Assembly (NCBI RefSeq): GCF_019649055.1
Contig: NW_026570239.1
Span: 496,001 to 560,000, forward strand
Source: Paramacrobiotus metropolitanus
Taxonomy: Eukaryota > Tardigrada > Eutardigrada > Parachela > Macrobiotidae
Length of the DNA stretch: 64,000 bases
Reading direction: 5' to 3'
Numbering within the stretch: the stretch's first letter is position 1; every line of letters starts with the position of its first letter. The translations under genes were made by a program, and so were the position numbers. The notes beneath the pieces are model-generated. The model was not told the DNA's origin and did no database searches. It was given only the letters and a program-made list of their open reading frames with translations. Below, one piece after another: positions 53,557 through 64,000 of the stretch.

Positions 53557-53814
53557 CTACGTAGTACAAATTTTTGAAATTTTTTTACTAGTACTTTTAA
53601 AATGCACTTTGGAAAGGACAGGGCCATGGTAAATTTTACGAAAATTTACTGAACCTGGTTCTGGTGCAGAATCGGCTTCATATACTGATAAGTCTAACAA
53701 ATTTTTCAAGGATAGCATGTACATTTTATAACGCTGGGCCGTCTGGGCACCATTCGTATCCTCGACAGGAACAGCGGTAACCCGGATGAAGGCTTTAATG
53801 CCGAAATCTGACAT
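53557..53814 (-). CDS. Hypothetical 85-residue protein
   Basis: ATG at 53814 (MSDFGIKAFIRVTAVPVEDT), stop at 53557, basic C-terminus. It lies just upstream of the copy D exons on the same strand. It shows no similarity to family exons 1 or 2 that I can see. Weak call. Confidence 0.25.
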   Translation of the reverse strand: MSDFGIKAFIRVTAVPVEDTNGAQTAQRYKMYMLSLKNLLDLSVYEADSAPEPGSVNFRKIYHGPVLSKVHFKSTSKKISKICTT

Positions 53815-54434
53815 GCGCACCGCGGCGCAGCAAACACCAGACTAACGAGGAAGGATTCTGCAGCCAGCGCAGCCGTGCTGCAGATCCATCATCCACCGAA
53901 ACACCGAAGAAATGCAGGACGTGGGTATCCCCAGAAACAGCGAATGGCAGAAGGGCAGGGCTGAGCCATGACCATATGTAAGCGGCGTAAGCCCGCCCTT
54001 ACAATATCAAGATTCAGATCTATATTGCCACGAATGGGATACACCAGAGCCGGCAAACCAGAAAAGAATGACCAAAACCAATATTATATTCTGAAAGCCC
54101 GTAGTCGAAAACCCGGCCAGATGGTATTCATTTCTTTTAAAACCTCTCCCGCTTCGAGCGCCACAGCGGAAGAGTTTTCACTACCTTCACCAAATGTAAC
54201 TAAATTATTATAATAATAATTATCGTCGTGGTATTTTTAACCAGGCAATGTTGCCACGTAAACCAAATAAAATATAGTTAAAAAATGAAAGTATTTTCCA
54301 CTAATTAAAATATCAGAATCAATTTAATTAGCAGACCGTTGGGCGTTGGCGTTATTGCGACAAGAACGACTACATATCCAACGTTGTCATCGAGGACAAT
54401 TTCTAAACAAGTGCCGGCCAACCAGCGATAGACA
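53815..54434. other. Spacer before the satellite, one weak frame
   Basis: A plus-strand 81-codon frame at 53968-54213 (MTICKRRKPALTISRFRS) has no support beyond length. The remainder is AT-rich. Confidence 0.3.
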
Positions 54435-57400
54435 AAACTACCGCCACTGTTCAGTGCAGAAGCCCGTTAGTTGACCGAAATACCACTACATTCTAGTTAA
54501 AATAGCCCGCTAAGCCAGTGAGTGGCCGAACTGCCACTATATATAGCTATGTGAGCGGTTGACCAAGCTGTAATTACTGTCGGATGCCGAGTGATTGAGT
54601 GACCGAGCTGTCACTACTTTTCAGTGTAAAAAGCCCGTTAGGGAACGAGCGACCGAGTTACCACTACTGTCCGGTGCACAGAGCCCGGTAGGAGAGCGGA
54701 TGACCGCGCTGTCACTAATGTCCGGCGCAGAAAGTCCGTTATACCGGGCTACCAATGCAGTCCGGCGCAGGAAGCCCGGGAGGTGAGCAGGTGACCGAGC
54801 TGTCCAGTGTACGAAGCCCGTTAGGTGAGCGGGTGACCGAGCTACCACTGCTGTCCGGCGCAGAAAGCCCGGGAGGTGAGCGGGTGACCGAGCTGTCACT
54901 ACTGTCAGTGTACAAAGTCCGTTAGTTGAGCGTGTGACCGAGCTACCACTGCTGTCCGGCGCAGAAAGCCCGGGAGGTGATACGAGTGACCCAGCTGTCA
55001 CTACTGTCAGTGTACAAAGTCCGTTGGTTGAGCGGGTGACCGAGCTACCACTGCTGTCCGGCGCAGAAAGCCCGGGAGATGAGCATGTGACCGAGCTGTC
55101 ACTACTGTCCAGTGTACAAAGTCCGTTGGTTGAGCGGGTGACCAAGCTACCACTGCTGTCCGGCACAGAAAGCCCGGGAGATGAGCAGGTGACCGAGCTG
55201 TCACTACTGTCCAGTGTACAAAGTCCGTTAGTTGAGCGTGTGACCGAGCTACCACTGCTGTCTGGCGCAGAAAGCCTGGAGGTGAGCGGGTGACCGAGCT
55301 GTCACTAATGTCCAGTGTACAAAGCCCGTTAGGTGAGCGGGTGACCGAGCTACCACTGCTGTCCGGCGCAGAAAGCCCGGAGGTGAGCGGGTGACCGAGC
55401 TGTCACTACTGTCAGTGTACAAAGTCCGTTAGTTGAGCGTGTGACCGAGCTACCTCTGTTGTCCGGCGCAGAAAGCCCGGAGGTGAGCGGGTGACCGCGC
55501 TGTCACTACTGTCCAGTGTACAAAGCCCGTTAGGTGAGCGGGTGACCGAGCTACCACTGCTGTCCGGCGCAGAAAGCCCGGGAGGTGATACGAGTGACTG
55601 AGCTGTCACTACTGTCAGTGTACAAAGTCCGTTGGTTGAGGGGGTGACCGAGCTACCACTGCTGTCCGGCGTAGAAAGCCCGGGAGATGAGCATGTGACC
55701 GAGCTGTCACTACTGTCAGTGTACAGAGTCCGTTGGTTGAGCGGGTGACCGAGCTACCACTGCTGTCCGGCACAGAAAGCCCGGGAGGTGAGCGGGTGAC
55801 CGCGCTGTCACTACTGTCCAGTGTACAAAGCCCGTTGGTTGAGCGTGTGACCGAGCTACCACTGCTGTCCGGCGCAGAAAGCCCGGGAGGTGAGCGGGTG
55901 ACCGCGCTGTTACTACTGTCCAGTGTACAAAGCCCGTTAGGTGAGCTGGTGACGGAGCTACCACTGCTGTCCGGCGCAGAAAGCCCGGGAGATGAGCAGG
56001 TGACCGAGCTGTCACTACTGTTCAGTGTACAAAGTCCGTTGGTTGAGGCGTGTGACCGAGCTACCACTGCTGTCCGGCGCAGAAAGCCCGGAGGTGAGCG
56101 GGTGACCGCGCTGTCACTACTGTCCAGTGTACAGAGCCCGTTGGTTGAGCGGGTGACCGAGCTACCACTGCTGTCCGGCACAGAAAGCCCGGGAGATGAG
56201 CAGGTGACCGAGCTGTCACTACTGTCCAGTGTACAAAGTCCGTTAGTTGAGCGTGTGACCGAGCTACCACTGCTGTCCGGCGCAGAAAGCCCGGGAGGTG
56301 AGCGGGTGACCGCGCTGTCACTACTGTCCAGTGTACAAAGCCCGTTAGGTGAGCGGGTGACCGAGCTACCACTGCTGTCCGGCGCAGAAAGCCCGGGAGA
56401 TGAGCAGGTGACCGAGCTGTCACTACTGTCCAGTGTACAAAGTCCGTTAGTTGAGCGTGTGACCGAGCTACCACTGCTGTCCGGCGCAGAAAGCCCGGGA
56501 GGTGAGCGGGTGACCGCGCTGTCACTACTGTCCAGTGTACAAAGCCCGTTAGGTGAGCGGGTGACCGAGCTACCACTGCTGTCCGGCGCAGAAAGCCCGG
56601 GAGGTGAGCGGGTGACCGAGCTGTCACTACTGTCCAGTGTACAAAGCCCGTTGGTTGAGCGGGTGACCGAGCTACCACTGCTGTCCGGCGCAGAAAGCCC
56701 GGGAGGTGAGCGGGTGACCGCGCTGTCACTACTGTCCAGTGTACAAAGCCCGTTAGATGAGCGGGTGACCGAGCTACCACTGCTGTCCGGCGCAGAAAGC
56801 CCGGGAGATGAGCAGGTGACCGCAGCTGTCACTACTGTCCAGTGTACAAAGTCCGTTAGTTGAGCGTGTGACCGAGCTACCACTGCTGTCCGGCAAAGAA
56901 AGCCCGGGAGGTGAGCGGGTGACCGCGCTGTCACGGCTGTCCAGTGTACAAAGCCCGTTAGGTGAGCGGGTGACCGAGCTACCACTGCTGTCCGGCGCAG
57001 AAAGCCCGGGGAGGTGATACGAGTGACCGAGCTGTCACTACTGTCAGTGTACAAAGTCCGTTGGTTGAGCGGGTGACCGAGCTACCACTGCTGTCCGGCG
57101 CAGAAAGCCCGGGAGATGAGCAGGTGACCGAGCTGTCACTACTGTCCAGTGTACAAAGTCCGTTAGTTGAGCGGGTGACCGAGCTACCACTGCTGTCCGG
57201 CGTAGAAAGCCCGGGAGGTGAGCGGGTGACCGCGCTGTCACTACTGTCCAGTGTACAAAGTCCGTTAGTTGAGCGTGTGACCGAGCTACCACTGTTGTCC
57301 GGCGCAGAAAGCCCGGGAGGTGAGCGGGTGACCGCGCTGTCACGTACTGTCCAGTGTACAAAGCCCGTTAGGTGAGCGGGTGACCGAGCTACCACTGCTG

Positions 57401-60400
57401 TCCGGCGCAGAAAGCCCGGGAGATGAGCAGGTGACTGAGCTGTCACTACTGTCCAGTGTACAAAGCCCGTTAGTTGAGCGGGTGACCGAGCTACCACTGC
57501 TGTCCGGCGCAGAAAGCCCGGGAGATGAGCGGGTGACCGAGCTGTCACTACTGTCCAGTGTACAAAGCCCGTTGGTTGAGCGGGTGACCGAGCTACCACT
57601 GCTGTCCGGCGTAGAAAGCCCGGGAGATGAGCAGGTGACCGAGCTGTCACTACTGTCCAGTGTACAAAGTCCGTTGGTTGAGCGGGTGACCAGCTAGCTG
57701 TAAGCTGTCACTACTGTCAGTGTACAAAGTCCGTTAGTTGAGCGGGTGACCGAGCTACCACTGCTGTCCGGCGTAGAAAGCCCGGGAGATGAGCAGGTGA
57801 CCGAGCTGTCACTACTGTCCAGTGTACAAAGTCCGTTAGTTGAGCGTGTGACCGAGCTACCACTGCTGTCCGGCGCAGAAAGCCCGGGAGGTGAGCGGGT
57901 GACCGCGCTGTCACTACTGTCAGTGTACAAAGCCCGTTGTTGAGCGGGTGACCGAGCTTCCACTGCTGTCCGGCGCAGAAAGCCCGGGAGATGAGCAGGT
58001 GACCCAGCTGTCACTACTGTCCAGTGTACAAAGTCCGTTGGTTGAGCGGGTGACCAAGCTACCACTGCTGTCCGGCACAGAAAGCCCGGGAGATGAGCAG
58101 GTGACCGAGCTGTCACTACTGTCCAGTGTACAAAGTCCGTTAGTTGAGCGTGTGACCGAGCTACCACTGCTGTCTGGCGCAGAAAGCCCGGGAGGTGAGC
58201 GGGTGACCGAGCTGTCACTAATGTCCAGTGTACAAAGCCCGTTAGGTGAGCGGGTGACCGAGCTACCACTGCTGTCCGGCGCAGAAAGCCCGGGAGGTGA
58301 GCGGGTGACCGAGCTGTCACTACTGTCAGTGTACAAAGTCCGTTAGTTGAGCGTGTGACCGAGCTACCTCTGTTGTCCGGCGCAGAAAGCCCGGGAGGTG
58401 AGCGGGTGACCGCGCTGTCACTACTGTCCAGTGTACAAAGCCCGTTAGGTGAGCGGGTGACCGAGCTACCACTGCTGTCCGGCGCAGAAAGCCCGGGAGG
58501 TGATACGAGTGACTGAGCTGTCACTACTGTCAGTGTACAAAGTCCGTTGGTTGAGCGGGTGACCGAGCTACCACTGCTGTCCGGCGTAGAAAGCCCGGGA
58601 GATGAGCATGTGACCGAGCTGTCACTACTGTCAGTGTACAGAGTCCGTTGGTTGAGCGGGTGACCGAGCTACCACTGCTGTCCGGCACAGAAAGCCCGGG
58701 AGATGAGCAGGTGACCGAGCTGTCACTACTGTCCAGTGTACAAAGTCCGTTAGTTGAGCGTGTGACCGAGCTACCACTGCTGTCCGGCGCAGAAAGCCCG
58801 GGAGGTGAGCGGGTGACCGCGCTGTTACTACTGTCCAGTGTACAAAGCCCGTTAGGTGAGCTGGTGACGGAGCTACCACTGCTGTCCGGCGCAGAAAGCC
58901 CGGGAGATGAGCAGGTGACCGAGCTGTCACTACTGTCCAGTGTACAAAGTCCGTTAGTTGAGCGTGTGACCGAGCTACCACTGCTGTCCGGCGCAGAAAG
59001 CCCGGAGGTGAGCGGGTGACCGCGCTGTCACTACTGTCCAGTGTACAAAGCCCGTTGGTTGAGCGGGTGACCGAGCTACCACTGCTGTCCGGCGCAGAAA
59101 GCCCGGGAGATGAGCAGGTGACCGAGCTGTCACTACTGTCCAGTGTACAAAGTCCGTTAGTTGAGCGTGTGACCGAGCTACCACTGCTGTCCGGCGCAGA
59201 AAGCCCGGGAGGTGAGCGGGTGACCGCGCTGTCACTACTGTCCAGTGTACAAAGCCCGTTGGTTGAGCGGGTGACCGAGCTACCACTGCTGTCCGGCGCA
59301 GAAAGCCCGGGAGATGAGCAGGTGACCCAGCTGTCACTACTGTCCAGTGTACAAAGTCCGTTAGTTGAGCGTGTGACCGAGCTACCTCTGTTGTCCGGCG
59401 CAGAAAGCCCGGGAGATGAGCAGGTGACCCAGCTGTCACTACTGTCCAGTGTACAAAGTCCGTTAGTTGAGCGTGTGACCGAGCTACCACTGCTGTCCGG
59501 CGCAGAAAGCCCGGGAGGTGAGCGGGTGACCGCGCTGTCACTACTGTCCAGTGTACAAAGTCCGTTAGTTGAGCGTGTGACCGAGCTACCTCTGTTGTCC
59601 GGCGCAGAAAGCCCGGGAGGTGAGCGGGTGACCGCGCTGTCACTGCTGTCCAGTGTACAAAGCCTGTTAGGTGAGCGGGTGACCGAGCTACCACTGCTGT
59701 CCGGCGCAGAAAGCCCGGGAGGTGACACGAGTGACTGAGCTGTCACTACTGTCAGTGTACAAAGTCCGTTGGTTGAGCGGGTGACCGAGCTACCACTGCT
59801 GTCCGGCGTAGAAAGCCCGGGAGATGAGCAGGTGACCGCGCTGTCACTACTGTCCAGTGTACAAAGCCCGTTGGTTGAGCGGGTGACCGAGCTACCACTG
59901 CTGTCCGGCGCAGAAAGCCCGGGAGATGAGCAGGTGACCGAGCTGTCACTACTGTCCAGTGTACAAAGCCCGTTGGTTGAGCGGGTGACCGAGCTACCAC
60001 TGCTGTCCGGCGTAGAAAGCCCGGGAGATGAGCAGGTGACCGAGCTGTCACTACTGTCCAGTGTACAAAGTCCGTTAGTTGAGCGTGTGACCGAGCTACC
60101 ACTGCTGTCCGGCGCAGAAAGCCCGGGAGGTGAGCGGGTGACCGCGCTGTCACTACTGTCCAGTGTACAAAGCCCGTTGGTTGAGCGGGTGACCGAGCTT
60201 CCACTGCTGTCCGGCGCAGAAAGCCCGGGAGATGAGCAGGTGACCGAGCTGTCACTACTGTCCAGTGTACAAAGCCCGTTGGTTGAGCGGGTGACCGAGC
60301 TACCACTGCTGTCCGGCGTAGAAAGCCCGGGAGATGAGCAGGTGACCGAGCTGTCACTACTGTCCAGTGTACAAAGTCCGTTAGTTGAGCGTGTGACCGA

Positions 60401-63400
60401 GCTACCACTGCTGTCCGGCGCAGAAAGCCCGGGAGGTGAGCGGGTGACCGCGCTGTCACTACTGTCCAGTGTACAAAGCCCGTTGGTTGAGCGGGTGACC
60501 GAGCTTCCACTGCTGTCCGGCGCAGAAAGCCCGGGAGATGAGCAGGTGACCCAGCTGTCACTACTGTCCAGTGTACAAAGTCCGTTAGTTGAGCGTGTGA
60601 CCGAGCTACCACTGCTGTCCGGCGCAGAAAGCCCGGGAGGTGAGCGGGTGACCGCGCTGTCACTACTGTCCAGTGTACAAAGCCCGTTAGGTGAGCGGGT
60701 GACCGAGCTACCACTGCTGTCCGGCGCAGAAAGCCGGGAGGTGATACGAGTGACCGAGCTGTCACTACTGTCAGTGTACAAAGTCCGTTGGTTGAGCGGG
60801 TGACCGAGCTACCACTGCTGTCCGGCGCAGAAAGCCCGGGAGATGAGCAGGTGACCGAGCTGTCACTACTGTCCAGTGTACAAAGTCCGTTAGTTGAGCG
60901 TGTGACCGAGCTACCACTGCTGTCCGGCGCAGAAAGCCCGGGAGGTGAGCGGGTGACCGCGCTGTCACTACTGTCCAGTGTACAAAGTCCGTTAGTTGAG
61001 CGTGTGACCGAGCTACCTCTGTTGTCCGGCGCAGAAAGCCCGGGAGGTGAGCGGGTGACCGCGCTGTCACTGCTGTCCAGTGTACAAAGCCCGTTAGGTG
61101 AGCGGGTGACCGAGCTACCACTGCTGTCCGGCGCAGAAAGCCCGGGAGGTGACACGAGTGACTGAGCTGTCACTACTGTCAGTGTACAAAGTCCGTTGGT
61201 TGAGCGGGTGACCGAGCTACCACTGCTGTCCGGCGTAGAAAGCCCGGGAGATGAGCAGGTGACCGCGCTGTCACTACTGTCCAGTGTACAAAGCCCGTTG
61301 GTTGAGCGGGTGACCGAGCTACCACTGCTGTCCGGCGCAGAAAGCCCGGGAGATGAGCAGGTGACCGAGCTGTCACTACTGTCCAGTGTACAAAGCCCGT
61401 TGGTTGAGCGGGTGACCGAGCTACCACTGCTGTCCGGCGTAGAAAGCCCGGGAGATGAGCATGTGACCGAGCTGTCACTACTGTCAGTGTACAGAGTCCG
61501 TTGGTTGAGCAAGTGACCGAGCTACCACTGCTGTCCGGCACAGAAAGCCCGGGAGATGAGCAGGTGACCGAGCTGTCACTACTGTCCAGTGTACAAAGTC
61601 CGTTAGTTGAGCGTGTGACCGAGCTACCACTGCTGTCCGGCGCAGAAAGCCCGGGAGATGAGCAGATGACCGAGGTGTCACTACTGTCCAGTGTACAAAG
61701 TCCGTTAGTTGAGCGTGTGACCGAGTTACCACTGCTGTCCGGCGCAGAAAGCCCGGGAGGTGAGCGGGTGACCGCGCTGTCACTACTGTCCAGTGTACAA
61801 AGCCCGTTGGTTGAGCGTGTGACCGAGCTACCACTGCTGTCCGGCGCAGAAAGCCCGGGAGGTGAGCGGTTGACCGCGCTGTCACTACTGTCCAGTGTAC
61901 AAAGCCCGTTGGTTGAGCGGGTGACCGAGCTACCACTGCTGTCCGGCGCAGAAAGCCCGGGAGATGAGCAGGTGACCCAGCTGTCACTACTGTCAAGTGT
62001 ACAAAGTCCGATAGTTGAGCGTGTGACCGAGCTACCACTGCTGTCCGGCGCAGAAAGCCCGGGAGGTGAGCGGGTGACCGCGCTGTCACTACTGTCCAGT
62101 GTACAAAGCCCGTTAGGTGAGCGGGTGACCGAGCTACCACTGCTGTCCGGCGCAGAAAGCCGGGGAGGTGATACGAGTGACCGAGCTGTCACTACTGTCA
62201 GTGTACAAAGTCCGTTGGTTGAGCGGGTGACCGAGCTACCACTGCTGTCCGGCGCAGAAAGCCCGGGAGATGAGCAGGTGACCGAGCTGTCACTACTGTC
62301 CAGTGTACAAAGTCCGTTAGTTGAGCGTGTGACCGAGCTACCACTGCTGTCCGGCGCAGAAAGCCCGGGAGGTGAGCGGGTGACCGCGCTGTCACTACTG
62401 TCCAGTGTACAAAGTCCGTTAGTTGAGCGTGTGACCGAGCTACCTCTGTTGTCCGGCGCAGAAAGCCCGGGAGGTGAGCGGGTGACCGCGCTGTCACTGC
62501 TGTCCAGTGTACAAAGCCCGTTAGGTGAGCGGGTGACCGAGCTACCACTGCTGTCCGGCGCAGAAAGCCCGGGAGGTGACACGAGTGACTGAGCTGTCAC
62601 TACTGTCAGTGTACAAAGTCCGTTGGTTGAGCGGGTGACCGAGCTACCACTGCTGTCCGGCGCAGAAAGCCCGGGAGATGAGCAGGTGACCGAGCTGTCA
62701 CTACTGTCCAGTGTACAAAGCCCGTTGGTTGAGCGGGTGACCGAGCTACCACTGCTGTCCGGCGTAGAAAGCCCGGGAGATGAGCAGGTGACCGAGCTGT
62801 CACTACTGTCCAGTGTACAAAGTCCGTTAGTTGAGCGTGTGACCGAGCTACCACTGCTGTCCGGCGTAGAAAGCCCGGGAGATGAGCAGGTGACCGCGCT
62901 GTCACTACTGTCCAGTGTACAAAGCCCGTTGGTTGAGCGGGTGACCGAGCTACCACTGCTGTCCGGCGCAGAAAGCCCGGGAGATGAGCAGGTGACCGAG
63001 CTGTCACTACTGTCCAGTGTACAAAGCCCGTTGGTTGAGCGGGTGACCGAGCTACCACTGCTGTCCGGCGTAGAAAGCCCGGGAGATGAGCAGGTGACCG
63101 AGCTGTCACTACTGTCCAGTGTACAAAGTCCGTTAGTTGAGCGTGTGACCGAGCTACCACTGCTGTCCGGCGCAGAAAGCCCGGGAGGTGAGCGGGTGAC
63201 CGCGCTGTCACTACTGTCCAGTTTACAAAGCCCGTTGGTTGAGCGGGTGACCGAGCTTCCACTGCTGTCCGGCGCAGAAAGCCCGGGAGATGAGCAGGTG
63301 ACCCAGCTGTCACTACTGTCCAGTGTACAAAGTCCGTTAGTTGAGCGTGTGACCGAGCTACCACTGCTGTCCGGCGCAGAAAGCCCGGGAGGTGAGCGGG

Positions 63401-64000
63401 TGACCGCGCTGTCACTACTGTCCAGTGTACAAAGCCCGTTAGGTGAGCGGGTGACCGAGCTACCACTGCTGTCCGGCGCAGAAAGCCGGGGAGGTGATAC
63501 GAGTGACCGAGCTGTCACTACTGTCAGTGTACAAAGTCCGTTGGTTGAGCGGGTGACCGAGCTACCACTGCTGTCCGGCGCAGAAAGCCCGGGAGATGAG
63601 CAGGTGACCGAGCTGTCACTACTGTCCAGTGTACAAAGTCCGTTAGTTGAGCGTGTGACCGAGCTACCACTGCTGTCCGGCGCAGAAAGCCCGGGAGGTG
63701 AGCGGGTGACCGCGCTGTCACTACTGTCCAGTGTACAAAGTCCGTTAGTTGAGCGTGTGACCGAGCTACCTCTGTTGTCCGGCGCAGAAAGCCCGGGAGG
63801 TGAGCGGGTGACCGCGCTGTCACTGCTGTCCAGTGTACAAAGCCCGTTAGGTGAGCGGGTGACCGAGCTACCACTGCTGTCCGGCGCAGAAAGCCCGGGA
63901 GGTGACACGAGTGACTGAGCTGTCACTACTGTCAGTGTACAAAGTCCGTTGGTTGAGCGGGTGACCGAGCTACCACTGCTGTCCGGCGTAGAAAGCCCGG
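54435..64000. repeat. GC-rich 102-bp satellite (two 51-bp half-units), about 94 units, open at the window end
   Basis: The 102-bp unit joins two related 51-bp halves. Half 1 begins GTGACCGAGCTACCACTGCT and contains GGCGCAGAAAGCCCGGGAGG. Half 2 begins GTGACCGCGCTGTCACTACT and contains AGTGTACAAAGCCCGTT. Units at the left edge (54435-54800) are strongly diverged, as expected for array borders, and become uniform further right. Marker variants recur at fixed distances near the end: GGTGACACGAGTGACTGAG starts at 59721, 61148, 62575 and 63901, giving higher-order repeats of 1427, 1427 and 1326 bp. A similar segment recurs at about 55290-55700 and 58210-58620. The array continues beyond 64000. Long reading frames on both strands come from the 102-bp period and lack of stops, not from a supported gene. 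Confidence 0.95.

Noticed and set aside
54591-63926. Reading frames of 200 to 915 codons on both strands of the satellite
   Set aside because: They follow from a stop-free 102-bp period. They overlap each other on both strands and are interrupted by frame-shifting indels, with no start context or non-repeat domain.
54435-64000. CRISPR-like array
   Set aside because: Repeats are contiguous 51-bp and 102-bp units without unique spacers, and the genome is eukaryotic.

Overview
This is eukaryotic, almost certainly invertebrate animal DNA. It has spliceosomal introns with GT-AG borders, AT-rich non-coding DNA around GC-richer exons, a Maverick/Polinton-type element, a Ty3/gypsy-type LTR retrotransposon and long satellite DNA. 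The multi-exon F-box-like family could fit a tardigrade or another small invertebrate, but the species cannot be fixed from the window. No rRNA gene, true tRNA gene, bacterial operon or CRISPR array was seen.

Layout. 1-5.6 kb: a fragment of the 5' region of one family member, then a four-exon F-box-like gene on the minus strand (copy A). 6.8-9.2 kb: AT-rich minus-strand reading frames with two retropepsin-like domains. 10.5-14.6 kb: an intact four-exon family member on the plus strand (copy B, 570 residues), with a MITE and a long palindrome in intron 1. 15.2-17.4 kb: a partial minus-strand gene and a damaged Gly-rich plus-strand gene. 18.5-19.1 kb: two tRNA-like repeats. 19.8-29.1 kb: a decayed Polinton/adintovirus-like element with protein-primed polymerase B, integrase remnant, adenain-type protease, packaging ATPase remnant and small virion-type proteins. 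An ADP-ribosylglycohydrolase pseudogene starts 42 bp from one of its genes.

30.65-40.33 kb: a two-exon host gene whose last exon is split, seven sense codons before its stop, by an 8.8 kb LTR retrotransposon (30680-39446, minus orientation) with a 4-bp target duplication. 41.7-43.7 kb: a damaged family copy (C). 44.9-46.8 kb: an eight-exon eIF4A-like helicase relic. 46.9-47.6 and 49.5-51.9 kb: two terminal-inverted-repeat elements, the second 2.4 kb with a 6-bp target duplication. 52.8-53.4 kb: exons 3-4 of another family copy (D). 54.4 kb to the window end: a GC-rich 102-bp satellite made of two 51-bp half-units, organised near the end into about 1.43-kb higher-order repeats.

Taken together, the window is a gene-poor, repeat-rich region. 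Copy B is the only complete gene model I could assemble without damage. The rest shows segmental duplication, mobile-element insertion and decay at several stages. Coordinates of spliced genes come from reading splice sites by eye and comparing the paralogues with each other.
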